Shown piece by piece: positions 13,007-17,656 of a stretch of DNA of 17,656 bases. This DNA comes from STD1-204 sp041649895 (GTDB lineage Bacteria > Patescibacteriota > Minisyncoccia > Minisyncoccales > Minisyncoccaceae): contig JBAZMG010000015.1 in NCBI GenBank assembly GCA_041649895.1, positions 1 to 17,656 on the forward strand, in the 5' to 3' direction. The position numbers were made by a program, and so were the translations under genes. How positions within the stretch are numbered: the stretch's first letter is position 1; every line of letters starts with the position of its first letter. The notes beneath the pieces are model-generated. The model saw nothing but the letters and a program-made list of their open reading frames with translations. It did no database searches and was not told the origin of the DNA.

Positions 13007-13023
13007 TAGGTAATTATCCACAC

Positions 13024-13135
13024 CTTTACCCGCCGAAGTCCCGAGTTCTATGAGGGACGAAGGAGGGCGCCCTCAAAAATTTCTACTAAAATTTTTTGAA
13101 GACTCGGCTCAGTGCCGTTGCGTTTCAATCCTGAA
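13024..13135. repeat. Palindromic repeat element E3
   Basis: It contains GTCCC / GGGAC, the self-complementary AGGGCGCCCT and an AT-rich hairpin around TTTCTACTAAAATTTTTTG. It resembles 17155-17277 in order and wording (GTCCCGA..., GGACGAAGGAGGGCGCCCT, then TTTCTACT). No gene in this stretch. Confidence 0.65.
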
Positions 13136-13150
13136 TGTTAAGTTTTGAGA

Positions 13151-13205
13151 AAATAAAATGGGCCTACGTCACAATTTAATATTGTATGGCTTTAAGCCAC
13201 GGCCC
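13151..13205 (-). terminator. Branched terminator of the kinase/DHH/CYTH operon
   Basis: On the minus strand GGGCC (13201-13205) pairs with GGCCC (13160-13164). Inside are GGCTT / AAGCC and ACAAT / ATTGT hairpins, and ATTTTATTTT follows. It is a three-way-junction form of a U-tailed terminator, just after the CYTH gene. Confidence 0.75.
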
Positions 13206-13224
13206 GGACGATATAAGTTGGCAA

Positions 13225-13692
13225 TTATTCCGGCCAACCCTTTAACGCAAGATTTTTGTTTTTGTATCTTGCGTCGTCTGTAATGTCTTTTCCAAACCAA
13301 TCAGGTTCTTCGAAGACACTTGCTTCTTTTACGCTTTCGAATTCAACCTCAATAACCAAGTGGCCCTCCAATTTTTCGTGATAAATATCAAGCTCGGCCG
13401 TATTACCATCCAAAAGCTTAATTTCGTATCGATCTTTTACGAGAGTCCGACCCTTGGCCGCGAGAAGAAAAAAATCGTATAATTCTTTGGTGATCTCCGA
13501 TTCCCATTCATTTCTCTTAAGGGTTCCATTGCCTTTTATGGTAATGAAATACTTGTCGTTTTTCTTTCTGATCCTTACCTCCCCTTTCTCTCCCAGGTAA
13601 ATATAGTGCTGTTCTATCCGAGTGCGCTTCATCCCCGACAGATCAGGTAAATTCACCCTTTCGATTAGATATTTTTTTTCGATCTCTGTCAT
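13225..13692 (-). CDS. CYTH-domain triphosphate tunnel protein
   Basis: This 155-aa protein is a compact single CYTH domain. The signature ExExK is at residues 3-7 (EIEKK), and alternating charged strands follow (GEVRIRKKNDKYFITIKG, KDRYEIKLL, AELDIYHEKLEGHLVIEVEFES), supplying the Glu/Arg/Lys lining of the tunnel. Known CYTH enzymes hydrolyse inorganic or thiamine triphosphate or polyphosphate, or make cAMP; short bacterial forms like this are usually triphosphatases. The ATG directly abuts the stop of the DHH gene (TGA-ATG) with its SD (GAGGAGTG) inside that gene, so translation is coupled. It is the last gene of the operon. Confidence 0.88.
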   Translation of the reverse strand: MTEIEKKYLIERVNLPDLSGMKRTRIEQHYIYLGEKGEVRIRKKNDKYFITIKGNGTLKRNEWESEITKELYDFFLLAAKGRTLVKDRYEIKLLDGNTAELDIYHEKLEGHLVIEVEFESVKEASVFEEPDWFGKDITDDARYKNKNLALKGWPE

Positions 13693-14637
13693 TCAATCAC
13701 TCCTCAATGCTTCGATTATTTTATCAAAGCATTCCCGATAATCCTTTTCGTTGATCTTTTGGGGATACATCGCGCCAACCGCTAGTCCCCGTCCGCCACC
13801 ATTGAATTTTTTGTTTATCTTTTCAAGAATGGCGCGGAATTTTTCATCGCGAACTTCGCAAGCAATCTTGCCATTTGGCCAGATTGCGATTATGGCGTCG
13901 CTCCCGTTTTCATTTCTGAGGAGATGAGCTCTCACGTCTTTTGACTCAAGAACACCAGATGTCAGCGCTATCGCGATGTTCGCGGCAATCCCATCGACGA
14001 CCACGAAATACTTTGCAATCGTGTTGTCCATCCGCGTTATCGCGCTTGGCCTGATATTTTGATATTGCGTGTACGCGGTTTCAAAATCCTTGCTCCAAAG
14101 AATATCGCTGACAAGCTGTTCAACAACCGTTTCTTTGCGATAGCCGGATGTTATCACATCCTGGATTTTGCAAGCTTGCTCAAAGATTTTCGGCTCAAAT
14201 CCTTTGCCGTAAAAATCATGAGCTCTTGCTAGCTGCGCAAGTCGCTTCGCGAGCCCGCCTTCGGGAAGAAATCTTTTTTGCAAGATTTCGGAAGCGCAAA
14301 GGCTTTCGTCGATAACAAGTTCTTCCACGATTGAGCTCACCCTTACTACAGCTTCCTCGGCCCATTTGTGATGATCAAACCAAGATGTTCTTTTTGCTAT
14401 TTCCCCGTATCGATTCAAGAAAGAATCAATTAATTCCTTTTCAAAACCGATATCGGCTATTAGCACTTTGTCATCAGGTTTAATTTTCTCAGATAGTGTT
14501 CTTAGGGCGATACCTATATCCTGGTAGTCCACAAAGCAGTGCTTTACGGTTAGCCCGGATTTCCTTGCCCATATTTCCGCGATGGAATGGCATACCAAGC
14601 CATCAACATCAATATGAGCCATGATGTATGTTGTCAT
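13693..14637 (-). CDS. DHH-family phosphoesterase (DHHA1-type)
   Basis: The start chosen is ATG 14637, seven bases after AGGA; GTG 14643 would add two residues. The 314-aa protein carries the DHH motifs: HIDVDG (8-13), IADIG (Asp62), DHH (88-90) and AHD (about 139-141). The C-terminal DHHA1 region has NGGGRGLAVGA (279-289) in place of the more common GGGHxxAAG; the His is replaced by Arg, which may change substrate choice. Family members include oligoribonucleases (NrnA), cyclic-dinucleotide phosphodiesterases, RecJ exonucleases and pyrophosphatases. Size and layout resemble the small stand-alone archaeal-like DHH proteins. Mn-dependent phosphodiester or phosphoanhydride cleavage is likely; the substrate is unknown. 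Confidence 0.85.
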   Translation of the reverse strand: MTTYIMAHIDVDGLVCHSIAEIWARKSGLTVKHCFVDYQDIGIALRTLSEKIKPDDKVLIADIGFEKELIDSFLNRYGEIAKRTSWFDHHKWAEEAVVRVSSIVEELVIDESLCASEILQKRFLPEGGLAKRLAQLARAHDFYGKGFEPKIFEQACKIQDVITSGYRKETVVEQLVSDILWSKDFETAYTQYQNIRPSAITRMDNTIAKYFVVVDGIAANIAIALTSGVLESKDVRAHLLRNENGSDAIIAIWPNGKIACEVRDEKFRAILEKINKKFNGGGRGLAVGAMYPQKINEKDYRECFDKIIEALRSD

Positions 14638-14682
14638 CAGCACATCCTGTTTTTGAGTTCGATGCGGAAAAAAATAGGGCGA

Positions 14683-15444
14683 TTACCGAGTAACCGCCGC
14701 ATATTGCTTGGAAAGATCGGTCAGGACGACTTTTATAGTTTTTGTCGTCTCATCCTCCTCTCCAAACTGTTTTACCGTATGTGTCCCGGTATCGTACATA
14801 ATCCGTACGATTTTTAGTTCCGGATTGTTATCATTTTTAATCCGACTTGCGTCGAATTCATTCTTGACCTTCCGGAACACCTCCATTTGTCGAGCATTTG
14901 AGGTCGTTTTTTGTTTTCCTGACCTCCTGTTCGCAAGCCGAGCCATAACAATGGCTTCAGCGCAAACCACCTGAATGATGTAGATTTTTTCCACACCACT
15001 TTCAATGGCTGTTTGATACGCTCTCTCCCGCATATTCGCGCTTGAGAACGTTGCATCAAACAATACGCTTTTCCCGGCGGCAAGCAGGCTTCCAAGCTTG
15101 GCAAAGGCTTTGTCATAGACCTCAGCCTTTTGCTCTTTAATCTTTGGAGCATATTTGTCAATTATTTTGACATATGCTTCGTTTTTAAGAGCAGTTAAAG
15201 GATTCAGAACCTGCTGGAAATCGGCTCTCGGATTGTTTTTTATCCAAGATTCGATTTTCTCAACAGATTCCGAATTGCCGAGATCAATGAGATTGTAATC
15301 AATTCCCTCTGGAAAAAGTTCTTTTCGGATATCATCGGTTCGGATGATTTCCAAACCGATTGCCGAAGCAAGGGCATTGGCAACAGTTGTCTTGCCTGAG
15401 GCAACATAGCCACAGGCAAGAAACAATTCGTTTTTTTTACTCAT
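14683..15444 (-). CDS. P-loop kinase (COG0645-like predicted ATPase/kinase)
   Basis: ATG 15444 follows AGGAGGAAGA and gives 253 aa starting MSKKNELFLACGYVASGKTTV. Walker A is GYVASGKTT (12-20), and the second strand ends in RTDDIRKELFPEG, typical of the zeta-toxin/shikimate-kinase-like predicted kinases of COG0645. VLFDATFSSANMRERAY is the Walker B-like strand and ANRRSGKQKTTSNAR may be the lid. The start overlaps the upstream APH-like gene by 8 bp (ATGAGTAA). COG2187 (APH-like) and COG0645 domains are often fused in one protein in other bacteria; here they are two coupled genes. It probably phosphorylates a small molecule or nucleotide; the substrate is unknown. Confidence 0.85.
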   Translation of the reverse strand: MSKKNELFLACGYVASGKTTVANALASAIGLEIIRTDDIRKELFPEGIDYNLIDLGNSESVEKIESWIKNNPRADFQQVLNPLTALKNEAYVKIIDKYAPKIKEQKAEVYDKAFAKLGSLLAAGKSVLFDATFSSANMRERAYQTAIESGVEKIYIIQVVCAEAIVMARLANRRSGKQKTTSNARQMEVFRKVKNEFDASRIKNDNNPELKIVRIMYDTGTHTVKQFGEEDETTKTIKVVLTDLSKQYAAVTR

Positions 15445-16396
15445 TCTTCCTCCTTGGCAAATACTCCAGTGCCAGGTTGTAGTACTTCCCAGCAACCTGG
15501 AACATTTTCTCCTGTTCTTCTCCCACCATGCCGTTACCGATCATGGTACTGATCTGCCCCCGCACGAATGCGCGGTAGCAGATATAGAAGTCGAGGAGTT
15601 TTTCGACGCCTTCGGCATCCTCGGGTCGCGCGGCGACATACGAGGACCTGATTGCGTCAGCAACATCCTCTCTGTCGCGTGCGAGCGCGTCCATAATGGC
15701 GAACGCAATGTCCGAGACCGGGTCCATATAACTGAACCTGTCCTCGAACCCGATACCGTCGAAGATTTTCACTTCTCCCTCTTCGACGAACATATTACCG
15801 GCATGCCCATCGCCGTGGCACTGCCGCATTGCTCCCCCATCCCTCCGCTCTTGGAAGTAAGGGTCGTTCTCGTGAATGAATGCTCGGACACCACGGATGA
15901 TTTCACAATAATCGTCTTCGGATATTGTCCGGTCAACCGCTTGGGCGTTGTCCCTTGTGACAGAGAACAACTCCTCCCAATTACCAGCGATTGCGGTATA
16001 TCCGATTTCGGATATTTGGGCATTTGTCTTTGCCCTCCTGTGCGCTTCGGCGAAAAGTGCGCCGATCTGACAACCGTGCTCAACAGTCACCTCTTTTCTC
16101 TCGTAGAGACAGTCAAGTCCCTGCGAGGAGTCGAATCTCCTCATAACGATCATGGGTGTGTCATCGACCTCGACCATTCTTGAGCCGAGGTCCGGGCAAT
16201 ACGCGGAATCTATTTCCGCGGTCTTCGCTGCGGCGATTCTCCGCGCCTCAATCGATTTCAGGTCTACGAACCCGAGATCAACTGCCTTGATCTCCTTCAC
16301 AACCAGCCCCTCGCCCACATATATTTTTGACATGTGGGTTTCGATAATGTTTTCAATCGGGCCAACAATTTTCTTAACCTCTTCAAGGTGTTTCAT
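15437..16396 (-). CDS. Aminoglycoside phosphotransferase-like kinase (COG2187 type)
   Basis: This 319-aa protein has the eukaryotic-kinase-like APH fold. LVVKEIKAVD (31-40) offers the ATP-binding Lys34. The catalytic loop is HGDGHAGN (194-201), with base Asp196 and Asn201. The metal-binding Asp213 is in KIFDGIGFEDRFSYMDPVSD, a wording typical of COG2187. An SD (AGGAGTG) precedes ATG 16396. Local GC is higher than in the neighbouring genes, and the Arg/Asp-rich composition differs from the Lys-rich housekeeping genes, hinting at horizontal acquisition. First gene of a four-gene operon. The name does not imply antibiotic resistance; the substrate is unknown. Confidence 0.87.
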   Translation of the reverse strand: MKHLEEVKKIVGPIENIIETHMSKIYVGEGLVVKEIKAVDLGFVDLKSIEARRIAAAKTAEIDSAYCPDLGSRMVEVDDTPMIVMRRFDSSQGLDCLYERKEVTVEHGCQIGALFAEAHRRAKTNAQISEIGYTAIAGNWEELFSVTRDNAQAVDRTISEDDYCEIIRGVRAFIHENDPYFQERRDGGAMRQCHGDGHAGNMFVEEGEVKIFDGIGFEDRFSYMDPVSDIAFAIMDALARDREDVADAIRSSYVAARPEDAEGVEKLLDFYICYRAFVRGQISTMIGNGMVGEEQEKMFQVAGKYYNLALEYLPRRKNE

Positions 16397-16452
16397 TTTC
16401 TTTCACTCCTCGTCTCATCCAAACAGTAAAAACTTTTCCAAAGCTTTGACTC

Positions 16453-16506
16453 TTCGGGGGCGGGAAATTAATTGCTAACTTTTAACAATCAAATCCCCGC
16501 CCCGAA
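16453..16506 (-). other. Leader hairpin of the kinase operon
   Basis: TTCGGGG(G)CGGG (16453-16464) pairs with CCCGCCCCGAA (16496-16506), 11 bp with a one-base bulge, around an inner ATTG / CAAT stem. It sits 56 nt upstream of the APH-like start codon. Neither strand has a U-run after it, so leader control or stabilisation is more likely than termination. Confidence 0.6.
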
Positions 16507-16569
16507 AAAGTATTTATCAATGCGCTTTCCGAAACAATTCTGGCCCAAGAATGAAGGAAACCACCCTTT

Positions 16570-16612
16570 CTTGACTATATTTATTATACAATAAATTGTA
16601 TAATGAGTCAAG
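16570..16612 (-). promoter_or_regulatory. Kinase-operon promoter embedded in a 43-bp palindrome
   Basis: TTGACT (16606-16611) and a perfect TATAAT (16583-16588) are 17 bp apart on the minus strand. The site is symmetric: ATTATACAAT (16583-16592) mirrors ATTGTATAAT (16595-16604), and CTTGACT (16570-16576) mirrors AGTCAAG (16606-16612). A dimeric repressor bound here would cover both the -10 and the spacer. The leader downstream is about 180 nt. Confidence 0.75.
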
Positions 16613-16639
16613 CGAGCACTAAACCCTGGAAATATTGCG

Positions 16640-16760
16640 GTTATTTAATTTTCAAAGAGCATCCTCCTTTGTTCCCGGCACCAAGCTCTCCCTTGGAAAC
16701 CGGGAATCGGCAAGGAGGTTTCTGGAAACGAGACGAGGCCTCATTTCCAAACATCTCCCT
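16640..16760 (-). other. Stem-loop pair with SD/anti-SD pairing and 5-codon frame
   Basis: In minus-strand order: a 24-bp stem (two mismatches) from GGCAGGGAG...GGAAATGAG to CTCGTTTCC...CCTCCTTGCC (about 16707-16763); then TTCCCGG / CCGGGAA with inner CCAAG / CTTGG (about 16674-16704); then AAAGGAGG with ATG CTC TTT GAA AAT TAA, where CAAAG / CTTTG (about 16650-16671) closes over the SD. A leader-peptide switch is possible, but the region lies upstream of the operon promoter, so its target is unclear. Confidence 0.45.
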
Positions 16761-16789
16761 GCCCGCGAATAAAACTCGTATTTCCCCGC

Positions 16790-16865
16790 AAAAAAACAGC
16801 TGGGACATCTCTTTGTTGGTAGGCTCTAGATAGAACTTTTCCTTTAAAGAGATCTCCCAGCTGTT
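16790..16865 (-). terminator. Two-part terminator stem
   Basis: AACAGCTGGGA (minus strand, 16855-16865) pairs with TCCCAGCTGTT (16795-16805), continuing as ATCTCTTT / AAAGAGAT (about 16847-16854 with 16807-16814), and is followed by TTTTTTT. About 19 bp in all around a 30-nt apical loop. Confidence 0.85.
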
Positions 16866-17014
16866 CAAATACAACCAGTATCTATTACTTCTTGCGGAAT
16901 ACAGGCAGACCTCAACCTGATTCCTTATTCCTCTCGGAATAGAAATAACGGGTCCGTTATTTGATTTCGCGGACGAGCGAAAAACTAACACTTTGATTTA
17001 ATGAACTTCCTTAC
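16790..17014 (-). ncRNA. Putative structured non-coding RNA with strong terminator
   Basis: Promoter 17021-17049 and terminator 16790-16865 bound about 220 nt on the minus strand with no convincing protein. Successive hairpins are AAATAACG / CGTTATTT, TATTCC-GAGA-GGAATA (GNRA-type tetraloop), GGAATCAGG / CCTGTATTCC, and the terminator stem. A 116-codon frame (16641-16991) runs through all of these and lacks an SD, so it is not accepted. Length and layout match the RNA at 3861-4083, but the sequence does not. Confidence 0.55.
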
Positions 17015-17020
17015 AAAAAC

Positions 17021-17049
17021 ACTATACACTATTGCCTATTTTCTGTCAA
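17021..17049 (-). promoter_or_regulatory. Promoter sharing its upstream block with 12978-13006
   Basis: TTGACA (17044-17049) and TATAGT (17021-17026) are 17 bp apart on the minus strand. The 20 bp upstream resemble those at 13006-13025, including the near DnaA-box TTATTCACA (17057-17065). Confidence 0.75.
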
Positions 17050-17071
17050 TAGTTAGTTATTCACACTCTTA

Positions 17072-17105
17072 TTCGCTCTCGCTCCTCGGCCTTCGGTTCG
17101 AATCT
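17072..17105. repeat. Partial copy of the dispersed TTCGCTCTCGCTCCTCGG repeat
   Basis: A 33-base word running from TTCGCTCTCGC to GGTTCGAATC recurs at 17326-17359 and 17606-17639. It ends in a tRNA T-arm-like GGTTCGAATC but has no cloverleaf around it. Confidence 0.8.
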
Positions 17106-17154
17106 ATATCGAACACCAAGTCATTGTTTCCGATGAAATCCCCTATGGACGTTA

Positions 17155-17277
17155 AACAGGATTTTTACCCTTCCGTAGTCCCGAAAGGACGAAGGAGGGC
17201 GCCCTTCGGTAATTTTCTACTGAAAATTCCTTAGGGCCTGGCTCGCGACCGTCGTCGCTGCGCCTTCGAATCCTGTT
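17155..17277. repeat. Palindromic repeat element E4
   Basis: The outer arms AACAGGATT (17155-17163) and AATCCTGTT (17269-17277) are perfectly complementary. Inside are TCC-CGAAA-GGA, AGGGCGCCCT and an AT-rich TTTTC / GAAAA hairpin (about 17205-17230). It is related to E3. Confidence 0.8.
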
Positions 17278-17376
17278 CCCAAACAGAACTAATGTACGTC
17301 AGATTCTGCTGAATCTGACACCTCGTTCGCTCTCGCTCCTCGGCCTTCGGTTCGAATCCTGTTGGCTAATTCAAAA
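17278..17376. repeat. 99-bp exact direct repeat, copy R1
   Basis: Identical to 17558-17656. It contains GTCAGATTC-TGCT-GAATCTGAC (17298-17319) and outer AACAG / CTGTT arms, so it is itself foldable. Copy 1 runs on into a terminator-like stem. Confidence 0.95.
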
Positions 17377-17398
17377 AACCACCATCCGGTGGTTTTTG
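17374..17398. terminator. Bidirectional terminator-like hairpin
   Basis: AAAAACCACC-ATCC-GGTGGTTTTT is a perfect 10-bp stem with A- and T-runs at its ends, so it would work on either strand. 17400-17455 holds nothing I can identify. Confidence 0.75.
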
Positions 17399-17477
17399 TG
17401 CCCTCAGATTTACATTTCTGTTTTAGTGAGTAATTTTGATATTTTCACTTTCGCAGAAATCCTCCATGAGCGACAAA

Positions 17478-17556
17478 CAGGATTCGCCTTCAAAAACTTT
17501 TGGTAAAGTTTTTTCAGGCCCGGGTTTTCGCCGTCGCGAAAACCATTCGAATCTAT
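17478..17556. repeat. Palindromic repeat element E5
   Basis: Outer GGATTCG (17480-17486) and CGAATC (17548-17553) enclose two perfect 9-bp hairpins: AAAAACTTT-TGGT-AAAGTTTTT (17492-17513) and GGTTTTCGC-CGTC-GCGAAAACC (17523-17544). Same plan as E2 and E4. Confidence 0.8.
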
Positions 17557-17557
17557 C

Positions 17558-17656
17558 CCCAAACAGAACTAATGTACGTCAGATTCTGCTGAATCTGACA
17601 CCTCGTTCGCTCTCGCTCCTCGGCCTTCGGTTCGAATCCTGTTGGCTAATTCAAAA
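17558..17656. repeat. 99-bp exact direct repeat, copy R2, at the sequence end
   Basis: Identical to R1 base for base until the window stops. The base before it differs (C versus T), so the match is exactly 99 bp as seen. Confidence 0.95.

Noticed and set aside
13014..13022. Replication origin, because of the DnaA-box word TTATCCACA
   Set aside because: Only one perfect box is present, with no cluster and no dnaA/dnaN neighbours. It is better read as part of the promoter's upstream block.
15437..16396. Antibiotic-resistance phosphotransferase
   Set aside because: The motif wording is that of the COG2187 group linked to P-loop kinases, not of known resistance APH enzymes.
16641..16991. 116-codon minus-strand frame
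   Set aside because: It reads through a row of hairpins and a U-tailed terminator without SD or recognisable domains.
17179..17193. TCCCGAAAGGACGAA resembling hammerhead stem II plus GAAA
   Set aside because: There is no CUGANGA before it and no matching stem I or stem III; it is part of repeat E4.
17349..17359. GGTTCGAATCC as a tRNA T-arm
   Set aside because: No acceptor, D or anticodon stems fit around it, and it recurs as part of a repeat word.
17040..17656. CRISPR array
   Set aside because: Repeats are long, irregularly spaced and degenerate, with no uniform spacers and no cas genes in the window.

Overview
The window reads as genomic sequence from an ultra-small-genome bacterium of the Candidate Phyla Radiation (Patescibacteria), most likely a Parcubacteria-type lineage. 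The reasons are compact, mostly one-stranded gene order, lysine-rich proteins, frequent weak or absent Shine-Dalgarno (SD) sites, a divergent UppS motif, a tRNA-Gly without encoded CCA, and intergenic DNA crowded with palindromes. UGA is used as a stop (uppS, the DHH gene), so this is not a UGA=Gly lineage such as Gracilibacteria or Absconditabacteria. Placement is an inference; no marker phylogeny could be run. Only rpmA lies on the + strand.

Region 1 (1-3670, minus): a probable operon of archaeal-type thiolase, zinc-ribbon/DUF35 protein with a DUF362-like body, FabG-type ketoreductase and FabZ-type dehydratase (cut by the window edge). It resembles a small acyl-chain condensation/reduction/dehydration set. 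Two large inverted-repeat elements sit between fabG and the dehydratase. Region 2 (3670-10360): housekeeping genes uppS, a small membrane protein, rpmA, pyrG, rplI, an S41 protease, a tRNA methylthiotransferase and tRNA-Gly(CCC). Directly after uppS a promoter and a strong terminator frame a likely 220-nt structured RNA.

Region 3 (10360-13020, minus) is the most unusual part. A consensus promoter (12978-13006) precedes about 440 nt of untranslated, hairpin-rich leader. Then follow a 199-aa protein with a UBA-like segment, a 54-aa two-helix membrane protein with a perfect SD but an ACG where the start codon should be, and a complete type III hammerhead ribozyme (11382-11434). Two RNA structure modules (A and B) occur twice, in the order B-A-gene-hammerhead-A-B, with substitutions that keep the stems paired. 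Two further branched stems follow, then a separately promoted ~155-nt RNA that shows UCCUCCU in its loops, then a small membrane protein.

Region 4 (13225-16612, minus) is a four-gene operon of phosphoryl-transfer enzymes: APH-like kinase, P-loop kinase, DHH phosphoesterase and CYTH triphosphatase. Its promoter is buried in a 43-bp palindrome. Region 5 (16613-17656) has no gene: one more promoter-hairpins-terminator RNA, and an array of degenerate palindromic repeats. The last 99 bases exactly repeat 17278-17376, so the sequence probably ends at an assembly repeat.
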